From contig CAHJWV010000152.1 of assembly GCA_903643055.1 (NCBI GenBank), positions 1-5,459 on the forward strand: a DNA stretch of 5,459 bases, in the 5' to 3' direction. Below are positions 1 through 5,459 of the stretch, piece after piece (position 1 is the stretch's first letter; each line of letters opens with the position of its first letter). The notes below the pieces were generated by a model. The model ran no database searches. It was not told the DNA's origin and was given only the letters and a program-made list of their open reading frames with translations. Position numbers and translations under genes: made by a program. The stretch comes from Burkholderiales bacterium (GTDB lineage: Bacteria; Pseudomonadota; Gammaproteobacteria; Burkholderiales; Burkholderiaceae).

Positions 1-18
1 CGGGTCGCCTTTTCTTTG

Positions 19-77
19 CTTACTTTCTTTTGGCGAAGCAAAAGAAAGTGAGGCGGCCGTCGGGACGCAATCCCGAC
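19..77. repeat. REP-like double hairpin upstream of urtC
   Basis: Two inverted repeats lie side by side. The first pairs 19-32 (CTTACTTTCTTTTG) with 39-52 (CAAAAGAAAGTGAG): a 14-bp stem with one G-T wobble and a 6-base GCGAAG loop. The second pairs 59-65 (GTCGGGA) with 71-77 (TCCCGAC) around a 5-base loop. The A/T-rich first arm contrasts sharply with the surrounding high-GC DNA. From memory, very similar 'CTTTCTTTTGGCGAAGCAAAAGAAAG' type palindromes (here split by the loop) recur in intergenic regions of Burkholderiales, so this is most likely one copy of a dispersed element that starts left of the window. Its location just before urtC suggests it sits in the urtB-urtC gap. It could affect mRNA stability or partly terminate transcription, but neither arm is followed on the + strand by a T-run. 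Confidence 0.7.
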
Positions 78-157
78 CTGCAGCCAATCACAACCACCTT
101 CCAACCCATCAGGCCGGCGTCTTCGCACCGAGCCGCATCGCGCAAAGGCCCCACTGC

Positions 158-1276
158 ATGAGCGCCGCGCTCCCCCGCCCCCACCTCCTGTCCCTCAAAG
201 CCTGGATCGGCATCCTCACCGCGTTGATCGCCATCGCCGTCCTCGCCCCCATCCTCAATCTCGCAGTCGCGCCAGACAGCCCCCTGCACCTCAGCGACTA
301 CGCGATCAGCCTGATCGCGAAGATCATGTGCTACGCCATCGCGGCGTTAGCGATGGACTTGATCTGGGGCTACACCGGCATCCTGTCGCTGGGCCACGGC
401 ATGTTTTTCGCGCTCGGCGGCTATGCGATGGGCATGTATCTGATGCGCCAGATCGGGCGTGACGGCAACTACCAGTCCGACCTGCCGGACTTCATGGTGT
501 TTCTCGATTGGAAGACCTTGCCGTGGCATTGGTCGTTCAGCGACAGCTTCATCGCCACGCTGGCGCTCGTCGTGCTCGTGCCCGGCCTGCTGGCCTTTGT
601 GTTCGGCTTCTTTGCCTTCCGCTCGCGCATTAAGGGCGTCTACTTTTCGATCATCACGCAGGCCTTGACCTACGCAACGATGCTGCTGTTCTTCCGCAAC
701 GAAACCGGCTTTGGCGGCAACAACGGCTTCACCGATTTCAAGCGCATCCTCGGCATGCCGATCGCCACGCCCACGATGCGCATGACGCTGTTCGTGTTGA
801 CGGGCCTGGCGCTGATCGGCTGCTTTCTGCTGGCGCGCTGGCTCGTGAACAGCAAATACGGTCGCGTGCTGCAGGCCATTCGCGATGCCGAGAGCCGGGT
901 GATGTTCACCGGCTACGACCCGCTGCGCTACAAGCTGTCGATCTGGGTGATCTCGGCGGTGATGTGTGGCGTGGCCGGTGCGCTGTATGTGCCGCAGGTC
1001 GGCATCATCAACCCCGGTGAGATGTCGCCGGGCGCCAGCATCGAGATCGCCATCTGGGCCGCGGTGGGCGGGCGCGGAACCTTGATCGGGCCGATCGTCG
1101 GTGCCTTCTTCGTGAATGGCGCGAAGAGCTGGTTCACGCAGGCCTTCCCGGAGTTCTGGCTGTACTTTCTCGGCGCGCTGTTCATCGCCGTCACCCTGTT
1201 CCTGCCGCAAGGCATCGTCGGCCTGGCGCGCAAGCTGGGTTGGGCCAAGAAGACCGAAGAGGAGCGCGCCGCGTGA
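158..1276 (+). CDS. urtC: Urea ABC transporter permease UrtC
   Basis: Inner-membrane permease of the high-affinity urea importer UrtABCDE, a member of the LivM branch of branched-chain amino acid type permeases. It would pair with UrtB to form the translocation pore for urea delivered by periplasmic UrtA. The 372-residue product is of normal family length. Hydrophobic segments are visible at roughly 15-35, 48-69, 72-96, 131-155, 160-178, 208-228, 258-280, 293-320 and 331-352. Family hallmarks are GYTGILSLGH (71-80), the cytoplasmic coupling-loop region RVLQAIRDAESRVMFTGYDP (236-255), and GGRGTLIGPIVGA (304-316). The C-terminal tail after residue 358 is charged. The ATG at 158 follows an AAAGG element (144-148) at 9-base spacing. 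The stop codon overlaps the GTG start of urtD by 4 bases, so the two are translationally coupled. The family assignment is firm; the substrate urea is inferred from overall similarity to UrtC and from urtD, urtE and ureD nearby. Confidence 0.95.
   Translation: MSAALPRPHLLSLKAWIGILTALIAIAVLAPILNLAVAPDSPLHLSDYAISLIAKIMCYAIAALAMDLIWGYTGILSLGHGMFFALGGYAMGMYLMRQIGRDGNYQSDLPDFMVFLDWKTLPWHWSFSDSFIATLALVVLVPGLLAFVFGFFAFRSRIKGVYFSIITQALTYATMLLFFRNETGFGGNNGFTDFKRILGMPIATPTMRMTLFVLTGLALIGCFLLARWLVNSKYGRVLQAIRDAESRVMFTGYDPLRYKLSIWVISAVMCGVAGALYVPQVGIINPGEMSPGASIEIAIWAAVGGRGTLIGPIVGAFFVNGAKSWFTQAFPEFWLYFLGALFIAVTLFLPQGIVGLARKLGWAKKTEEERAA
1257..1264 (+). promoter_or_regulatory. Ribosome binding site deciding the urtD start
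   Basis: AAGAGGAG lies inside the 3' end of urtC, 8 bases before the GTG at 1273. It is the only good Shine-Dalgarno match near the possible starts. The ATG at 1240 lies upstream of it, and the ATG at 1288 would be too far from it, so it supports GTG 1273. Confidence 0.75.
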
Positions 1277-2163
1277 CGCCCGATCTGATGGACGCCGGCG
1301 TGCGCATGCGCCAGGCCAAGGAAGCCCGCAAGCGCATCGGTGCCGGCCGCTCGGGCGGGCGGGAGGCGAGCTACGGCCGGCGGGTACAGGCCGGCGAGGT
1401 CGATACCACACACGGCGCGATCCTCTACCTCGATGACATCACGGTGAGCTTCGATGGCTTCAAGGCCTTGAATGCGCTCAGCCTGAGCATCAGCGCGGGC
1501 GAGCTGCGCTGCATCATCGGGCCCAACGGCGCAGGCAAGACGACGATGATGGACGTCATCACCGGCAAGACCCGGCCCGATCTGGGCCAAGCCTTCTTCG
1601 GCTCGACGATCGATCTGCTGCGCCTGCGCGAAAACGAGATCGCATCGATCGGCATCGGCCGCAAGTTCCAGAAGCCCACGGTGTTCGAGCAGCTCACGGT
1701 GTTTGAAAACCTTGAGCTCGCGCTGAAGGCCGATCGCGGCGTGCGCTCGTCGATGTTCTTTCGCTTGAATGGCGAGCAGCTCGACCGCATTGCGACGATG
1801 CTGGCCTTGATCCATCTGAAAGACAGCGCCCAGCGCATCGCCGGGCTGTTGTCGCATGGACAAAAGCAGTGGCTGGAGATCGGCATGCTGTTGATGCAAG
1901 ACCCCAAGCTGCTGCTGCTCGATGAGCCGGTGGCCGGCATGACCGATGAAGAAACCGAGCGCACCGCCGAACTTTTCTTGTCGCTCGAAGGCAATCATTC
2001 GCTGGTGGTCGTCGAGCACGACATGAAGTTCATCCACGAGCTGACGCACGGCAACCCGGCGAAGAAGGTCACTGTGCTGCACGAAGGCAGCGTGTTGGCC
2101 GAAGGCTCGCTGGCGCAGGTGCAGGCCAATGACAAGGTGGTCGAGGTGTACCTTGGGAGATGA
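1273..2163 (+). CDS. urtD: Urea ABC transporter ATP-binding protein UrtD
   Basis: One of the two cytoplasmic ATPases that power urea import by UrtABC (LivG-like family). From the GTG start the product is 296 residues. Visible motifs are the Walker A GPNGAGKT (83-90), Q-loop Gln133 in FQKPTVFE, the signature LSHGQKQ (193-199; SHGQ in place of SGGQ is usual for UrtD), Walker B LLLLDEP (213-219) and the H-loop His249 in VVVEHD. The ending VTVLHEGSVLAEG...VEVYLGR is typical of UrtD. The ABC core begins near residue 50 (ILYLDDITVSFDGF) and is preceded by a basic, Arg/Gly-rich extension. Between the H-loop and VTVLHEG there is a longer linker, HELTHGNPAKK. The start was chosen because GTG overlaps the urtC stop (GTGA) and has a strong ribosome binding site. 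An in-frame ATG at 1240 would overlap urtC by 37 bases and lacks that support. The function is sure; the start is likely. Confidence 0.95.
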   Translation: MTPDLMDAGVRMRQAKEARKRIGAGRSGGREASYGRRVQAGEVDTTHGAILYLDDITVSFDGFKALNALSLSISAGELRCIIGPNGAGKTTMMDVITGKTRPDLGQAFFGSTIDLLRLRENEIASIGIGRKFQKPTVFEQLTVFENLELALKADRGVRSSMFFRLNGEQLDRIATMLALIHLKDSAQRIAGLLSHGQKQWLEIGMLLMQDPKLLLLDEPVAGMTDEETERTAELFLSLEGNHSLVVVEHDMKFIHELTHGNPAKKVTVLHEGSVLAEGSLAQVQANDKVVEVYLGR

Positions 2164-2184
2164 CCGTCCCTCAGACCTTTGCAA

Positions 2185-2265
2185 GGCACGAGCAGTCCAG
2201 AGGACTGTTCGTGCCCACGCTCAGCTCCGCAGCGGCACCGTCGGGCTGGGGGCGGCCTGGTGCCG
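2185..2265. repeat. Palindromic repeat element in the urtD-urtE gap
   Basis: A long hairpin pairs 2185-2198 (GGCACGAGCAGTCC) with 2202-2215 (GGACTGTTCGTGCC): 14 paired positions with one G-T wobble and a 3-base AGA loop. A second inverted repeat follows, CGGCACC (2233-2239) with GGTGCCG (2259-2265) around a G-rich 19-base spacer. The element begins 21 bases after the urtD stop and ends 21 bases before the urtE start. No T-run follows the stems, so a classical terminator is unlikely. Its compact two-hairpin form in an otherwise tightly packed operon suggests a REP/BIME-like dispersed repeat; copy number in the genome cannot be seen here. It may protect upstream urtD mRNA or lower urtE expression. 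Confidence 0.65.
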
Positions 2266-2276
2266 AATCTCTGATC

Positions 2277-2280
2277 AGGA
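2277..2280 (+). promoter_or_regulatory. Ribosome binding site of urtE
   Basis: AGGA lies 6 bases before the ATG at 2287. urtE therefore has its own initiation signal and does not depend on coupling to urtD, which ends 123 bases earlier. Confidence 0.6.
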
Positions 2281-2286
2281 ACTCGC

Positions 2287-2991
2287 ATGCTGAAAGTCGA
2301 TGCCATCCACCAGTACTACGGCGGCTCGCACATTTTGCGCAACCTGTCGTTCGAGGCCAAACGGGGTGAGGTCACCGTGGTGCTGGGCCGCAACGGCGTG
2401 GGCAAGACCACGCTGCTGAAAAGCCTGATGGGCGTGGTGCCGGTGAAAACTGGCACGGTACAGCTCGATGGCGTCGCGATCACGAATGACACGCCGTATG
2501 AGCGGGCCCGCAAAGGCATCGGCTATGTGCCGCAAGGTCGCGAGATCTTCGGCCGCTTGACCGTCGAAGAAAATTTGCGCATGGGCCTGGCCTGCAAGCC
2601 CGGTGGTACGCCGATTCCGGCCGAGCTGTTCGAATTGTTCCCGGTGCTCAAGCAGATGATCAACCGCCGCGGTGGCGACCTTTCAGGTGGGCAGCAACAG
2701 CAGCTTGCGATTGCGCGCGCGCTGGCCGCCGGCCCGAAGCTCTTGATCCTTGATGAGCCGACCGAAGGCATTCAGCCCAGCATCATCAAAGACATCGGCC
2801 GCGTGATTCGCATGTTGGCCGATCGGGGCATGAACGGTCAGAAGATGGCGATCATCCTCGTCGAGCAGTTCTATGACTTCGCGGCTGAGCTGGCCGATCA
2901 GTATCTGGTGATGGAGCGTGGCGACATCATCCAGCGTGGCTTGGGCAAGAACATGCAAGCCGAAGGCGTGCGCGATCGCATGTCAATCTAA
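2287..2991 (+). CDS. urtE: Urea ABC transporter ATP-binding protein UrtE
   Basis: Second cytoplasmic ATPase of the urea importer (LivF-like family), expected to pair with UrtD under the UrtB/UrtC pore. The 234-residue product has the usual family length. Motifs: Walker A GRNGVGKT (34-41), Q-loop Gln83 in YVPQGREIF, signature LSGGQQQ (132-138) and Walker B KLLILDEP (151-158). At the H-loop position it has VEQFYDFA, with Gln194 instead of His; this is normal for the LivF/UrtE branch and not a defect. The stretch QFYDFAAELADQYLVMERG (194-212) is especially characteristic of UrtE. The ATG at 2287 has an AGGA at good spacing and matches the usual UrtE N-terminus (MLKVD-IHQYYGGSHILR). It is the last gene of the urt operon in this window; a hairpin follows 14 bases after the stop. 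Confidence 0.96.
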   Translation: MLKVDAIHQYYGGSHILRNLSFEAKRGEVTVVLGRNGVGKTTLLKSLMGVVPVKTGTVQLDGVAITNDTPYERARKGIGYVPQGREIFGRLTVEENLRMGLACKPGGTPIPAELFELFPVLKQMINRRGGDLSGGQQQQLAIARALAAGPKLLILDEPTEGIQPSIIKDIGRVIRMLADRGMNGQKMAIILVEQFYDFAAELADQYLVMERGDIIQRGLGKNMQAEGVRDRMSI

Positions 2992-3000
2992 GTACATGCT

Positions 3001-3037
3001 CAAAAGCCTTCAAGCCCACCGAAGCGGGCTTGAAGGC
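3001..3037 (-). terminator. Rho-independent terminator between convergent genes
   Basis: A perfect 12-bp stem pairs 3006-3017 (GCCTTCAAGCCC) with 3026-3037 (GGGCTTGAAGGC) around an 8-base loop. Read on the minus strand, the stem is followed at once by TTTTG (complement of 3001-3005), so it fits best as the terminator of the minus-strand lipoprotein gene, whose stop is about 50 bases upstream. On the + strand it lies 14 bases after urtE but is followed by GGAATC rather than a T-run. It may still slow or stop + strand transcription, making it a weakly bidirectional terminator. Confidence 0.75.
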
Positions 3038-3089
3038 GGAATCAATCGGTCGAGTCAGCCGCAGGCAGCCGACTTGATAGCGATTTGAT

Positions 3090-3851
3090 TCAAGGTTGAT
3101 TGACGATCTCGGTGCTGGGCTGGCCGTTATCGGCAACCACTTGCAGCACCTTCACATCATTGACCAGCACGGTTTGCGGCAGCGTCAGCAGCAACACGTC
3201 GGCGTTTTGCTGAATCGTCAGCGGTGCATTCAAGATCACATCTTTGGTGCCGGCCTTGGTCACGCGCAGCTGGTAGTTGCCCGCGGTGAAGTCGGTGGAA
3301 TTCGAGCCTGAAGCTGGAACCGCCGCCTTGTAGCCGACGTTCGCGAAGGTCGGGCCGACCGTGGCGATGTCGACGTTGGTGCCGGTCAGGTAGACGTCGA
3401 CGCTCGATGCATTGAACGACGCATTCACCACGCGCACACGGCCGTTGTTCGCGGTCAACTCCTTGTCATACGGGTCTGCGATCAGCAGCACACCGGTACT
3501 CGAGGCTTCGCCGGGCAGGGCAACCAACGTGTACTTGTTGCCACGATCGGGGTTGAATGAAGCGCGGCCCACTTCCACATCACCGACCTTGGTCTTGATG
3601 ATCCAGTCGGCTGGCGAGGTGCTGACATCGAAGTACTTCGATGCGAACTTGTAGCCAACGTCATTGACATCGCTTTGCAGCTCAGCATTGCGGTACAGGC
3701 TGACGTTCGGGCCGGCCGGAATGGCATGCACCAGGCGAACCTTCGGGTCAGCGATGTCCAGGCGGTCATCGATGCTGTCGTCGCCGCCGCCACAGGCAGC
3801 TACCAGCATCACGGGGGCTGCGGCCAGCAGCAGTTTGAAAGCGTTGTTCAT
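3090..3851 (-). CDS. DUF4397 domain lipoprotein
   Basis: Predicted secreted lipoprotein of 253 residues with unknown function. The N-terminus MNNAFKLLLAAAPVMLVAAC is a type II signal peptide with lipobox LVAAC, so Cys20 should be lipidated. Gly at +2 is compatible with sorting to the outer membrane. After a short acidic linker (GGGDDSIDDR) there are two related beta-rich segments, one starting at VRLVHAIPAGPNVSLYRN (38-55) and one at VRVVNASFNASSVDVYLTG (139-157). This is the tandem pattern of DUF4397, whose members carry an 'R-V-H/N-A-s---vdvy--g' opening. No catalytic residues are evident. A GAG at 3860-3862 (complement CTC) is a modest ribosome binding site 8 bases before the ATG. The gene is convergent with urtE and divergent from the GST gene, so it is likely a single-gene transcript ended by the hairpin at 3006-3037. 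Its GC content appears lower than that of the urt genes. There is no visible link to urea transport. Confidence 0.88.
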   Translation of the reverse strand: MNNAFKLLLAAAPVMLVAACGGGDDSIDDRLDIADPKVRLVHAIPAGPNVSLYRNAELQSDVNDVGYKFASKYFDVSTSPADWIIKTKVGDVEVGRASFNPDRGNKYTLVALPGEASSTGVLLIADPYDKELTANNGRVRVVNASFNASSVDVYLTGTNVDIATVGPTFANVGYKAAVPASGSNSTDFTAGNYQLRVTKAGTKDVILNAPLTIQQNADVLLLTLPQTVLVNDVKVLQVVADNGQPSTEIVNQP

Positions 3852-4131
3852 GGTTTTATCTCAGTCAGGGTTGATGGGTTTTTGGTTCTTATCTTTTGTG
3901 GCTTGCAAATCCGGTGGCGGCCTCATCAGAGAAATCACCTTGCAGGACGGGTTGAAATTTAGAGGCGAGCCCGGCGCGATCGTGTCGGCCGAGCCTGCGG
4001 CTTGCTGTCAGCGGCACCTGATGGCTGTTGTCGGACAAAGCCTGGGCGGCGATCTGATGCCGATTTCTGTGTCACCGCGACAAGCGTTCAAGCAGCCACA
4101 ATGCGCGCTTCACAGCAACACGGGCCGCCGC
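3852..4131. other. Divergent intergenic region, lipoprotein gene and GST
   Basis: This 280-base region must hold the promoters of both flanking genes if each is transcribed alone. The part next to the lipoprotein gene (about 3852-3960) is clearly richer in A and T. I could not find a -35/-10 pair with correct spacing that I trust on either strand: TTGCAG at 3940 and TTGAAA at 3952 lack a good -10 partner. The open frame upstream of the GST start runs through this region but has no GST-like sequence, so I do not count it as coding. No clear hairpin or repeat was seen. Confidence 0.5.
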
Positions 4132-4809
4132 ATGATCACTGTTCATCACCTCAACAATTCCCGCTCGCAGCGCGTGCTGTGGCTGCTCGAAGAACTGGAG
4201 TTGCCTTACGAGATCACGCCTTACCAGCGCGACCCGGTCACGCTGCTGGCGCCCGAGACCTTGCGCCGCGTGCACCCGCTCGGCAAGTCGCCGGTCATCA
4301 CCGACGGCGATGCGACGATTGCCGAATCCGGCGCGATCATCGAGTACCTGATCGAGCGTTATGGTCAGGGCCGTTTCGTGCCGACCTTGGGCACGCCGGA
4401 GCATTTGCGCTATCGCTACTGGCTGCACTTTGCGGAGGGTTCTGCGATGCCGCCCTTGCTGCTCAAGCTGATCTTCGGGCGCATCGCCAGCGCGAAGATG
4501 CCGTTCTTCGTGAAGCCGATTGCCCGCAGCATTGCGAATCGGGTGCTGTCGACGGTGGTCGATCCCAATCTTCAGCGCCAGCTCGATTTCATGGAAGCCG
4601 AGTTGAGCCAACGCCCCTGGTTTGCAGGCAACGAGTTCACGGGCGCCGACATTCAGATGAGCTTCCCGCTGGAAGCCGCAGCGCAACGGGCTGGGCTGGA
4701 CGCATCCCGCCCGCGTTTGATGGACTTCCTGAAGCGCATTCACGCGCGGCCGGCCTATGGGCGCGCACTGAAACGCGGCGGGCCTTACAGCTACGCGACA
4801 GACAGCTGA
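4132..4809 (+). CDS. Glutathione S-transferase family protein
   Basis: A 225-residue cytosolic GST-fold protein, expected to bind glutathione and conjugate it to, or reduce, electrophilic or peroxide substrates; the actual substrate is unknown. The thioredoxin-like N-terminal domain (about 1-80) shows NNSRSQRVLWLLEEL (8-22), where Ser10 or Ser12 is the candidate for the glutathione-activating residue. It also shows the cis-Pro motif KSPVI (52-56, Pro54) and the glutathione-binding ESGAI (65-69). The all-helical C-terminal domain (about 88-215) includes the N-capping-type segment FTGADIQMSFPL (169-180). The ATG at 4132 was chosen because MITVHHLNNSRSQR matches the usual start of this subgroup, although there is no clear Shine-Dalgarno sequence before it. 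Upstream in-frame codons back to 3664 are not GST-like. It converges on ureD with a 139-base gap. The context does not tell its role. Confidence 0.92.
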   Translation: MITVHHLNNSRSQRVLWLLEELELPYEITPYQRDPVTLLAPETLRRVHPLGKSPVITDGDATIAESGAIIEYLIERYGQGRFVPTLGTPEHLRYRYWLHFAEGSAMPPLLLKLIFGRIASAKMPFFVKPIARSIANRVLSTVVDPNLQRQLDFMEAELSQRPWFAGNEFTGADIQMSFPLEAAAQRAGLDASRPRLMDFLKRIHARPAYGRALKRGGPYSYATDS

Positions 4810-4948
4810 ATCGGCGCCAAGACGGGGCAGGGTTCGCCTGGCCCACCGCCTGTGGCCGCTGAGCTAACGAATCAAGAGAGTGAATAAAGCCGCGTGCCGA
4901 TCTTGCCGGTGATGAGCGCGAGCGGGCTGCGATCAGCGCCGCGCCATC
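4810..4948. other. Convergent gap between GST gene and ureD
   Basis: 139 bases separate the two stop codons. Only weak hairpins are visible, for example CAGG-GTTCG-CCTG near 4837-4849 with a mismatch and three further pairs outside. No T-run follows on either strand, so I do not call a terminator. No ureA-like start or other gene is visible here on either strand. Confidence 0.5.
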
Positions 4949-5459
4949 TCAGGTTCGCCACACGCGCGGTGGCCGCGCGGCCAGGCCCCACGCCAGCTCG
5001 CGCCAGCGCGCCCACACCAAAGTCAACAAGCCCATCGCCGGCTCGACGCGGTGCGACAGCGCGCGCAGCACCACCACTTCTTCGTGGGCCGAGGTGCAGC
5101 CGCAGGTCGGTGCCAGCGCATGGCCGGATGCAAGCTCGCGCGCCGCATCGAGCAAGGCTTCGCGCCGTGCAGCGGCCAATGCGCTGCCGGCCGCGAACCA
5201 CATTGTCGACAGCACCGTGTGCCCGGCCCAGCCGAGCGGGGACTGCAGCAGCCGTTGATCGCTGCCATCGACCGTGCCGCGCTCCAGCCACACGCCGGGC
5301 AGTTCGATCTGCTGGGTATAACGGCCGCAGTCGAAAGGCTCGCGGCTGGCTGGCAGGCCGAGCGCCAGCACGTCCCAGCCGATCATCTCGGCACCCGGCG
5401 CCAGCTCGAAGCGCATGCGGTTCTCGGCCAGCGTGTTGCGATAGCAGATCGTCTCGATC
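4949..5459 (-). CDS. ureD: Urease accessory protein UreD, C-terminal part
   Basis: UreD (UreH) is a cytosolic chaperone that binds apo-urease and, with UreF and UreG, helps deliver nickel to the active site. The window shows the last 169 residues; the N-terminus, probably about 110-120 residues, lies beyond the right edge. Reading starts with ETICYRNTLAENRMRFEL, then the family motif APGAEMIGWDVLALGLPAS, a conserved GRYTQQIELPGVWLERG stretch, SPLGWAGHTVLSTMWF, and the usual ending LAWGLAARPPRVWRT before TGA. The Met at 5414-5416 is internal, because the open frame and UreD-like sequence continue upstream of it to the edge. The gene is on the strand opposite to urt and its 3' end faces the GST gene, so it is either the last gene of a minus-strand urease operon or a lone gene. 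This differs from the common ureD-ureA-ureB-ureC order. Confidence 0.92.
   Translation of the reverse strand, partial: IETICYRNTLAENRMRFELAPGAEMIGWDVLALGLPASREPFDCGRYTQQIELPGVWLERGTVDGSDQRLLQSPLGWAGHTVLSTMWFAAGSALAAARREALLDAARELASGHALAPTCGCTSAHEEVVVLRALSHRVEPAMGLLTLVWARWRELAWGLAARPPRVWRT

Noticed and set aside
20..289. Small minus-strand frame at the left edge
   Set aside because: It is made of antisense urtC sequence plus read-through of the repeat element, ending in the typical LTFFCFAKRK translation of the palindrome.
347..1411. A 354-codon minus-strand open frame antisense to urtC
   Set aside because: Low-complexity Arg/Gln/Asp/His-rich translation and full overlap with urtC indicate a shadow frame.
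928..2184. A 418-codon open frame on the minus strand across urtC and urtD
   Set aside because: It is antisense to two well-recognised genes. Its protein is rich in Gln, His, Arg and Ala without domain sense, as expected for a mirror frame of high-GC coding DNA.
2160..2369. A 69-codon + strand frame starting on the urtD stop
   Set aside because: It reads through the palindromic repeat and into urtE out of frame. The translation has no recognisable domain and the purine run is too close to its ATG.
3053..3074. Imperfect palindrome AGTCAGCC...CCGACT just downstream of the lipoprotein stop
   Set aside because: Two internal mismatches and no T-run. The stronger hairpin at 3006-3037 explains termination.
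3664..4131. N-terminal extension of the GST gene upstream to 3664
   Set aside because: The extra 156 residues overlap the lipoprotein gene antisense and show no GST homology. The family N-terminus begins at 4132.
4872..5291. A minus-strand frame overlapping ureD and extending into the gap before GST
   Set aside because: Most of it is an out-of-frame reading of ureD. The tail after the ureD stop (ending in GTRLYSLS) has no recognisable family.

Overview
The window is high-GC DNA that looks like a betaproteobacterium of the order Burkholderiales. The closest matches I recall for UrtCDE, UreD and the A/T-rich palindromic repeat at the left edge come from the Rubrivivax/Leptothrix/Methylibium part of that order. 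This placement is from memory of protein and repeat style, not from a search. The theme is urea uptake and use: the 3' half of a urt urea ABC-transporter operon, and at the far right the C-terminal part of the urease accessory gene ureD.

Layout. Positions 1-157 are a leader or intergenic stretch before urtC and hold two adjacent hairpins of REP-like character. urtC (158-1276, permease), urtD (GTG start at 1273, to 2163, ATPase) and urtE (2287-2991, ATPase) follow on the + strand. urtC and urtD overlap by 4 bases. urtD and urtE are separated by 123 bases filled by a strong 14-bp hairpin and a second, weaker one. A 12-bp hairpin (3006-3037) lies between urtE and a convergent minus-strand gene (3090-3851) for a secreted lipoprotein with two DUF4397 repeats. 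After a 280-base divergent intergenic region, a + strand glutathione S-transferase (4132-4809) converges on ureD, which is on the minus strand and truncated by the right edge.

How the genes work together. UrtC forms the inner-membrane channel with UrtB, and UrtD and UrtE supply ATP hydrolysis. The binding protein UrtA and permease UrtB should lie to the left, outside the window. Imported urea would feed urease, whose nickel-site assembly needs UreD. The lipoprotein and the GST have no evident link to urea metabolism and break up the usual urt-ure linkage. ureD here is not followed on its own strand by ureA.

I see no tRNA, rRNA, CRISPR array, transposase or prophage gene, and no convincing new biological system. 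The least explained elements are the two different palindromic repeats inside the urt operon and the reversed, isolated position of ureD.
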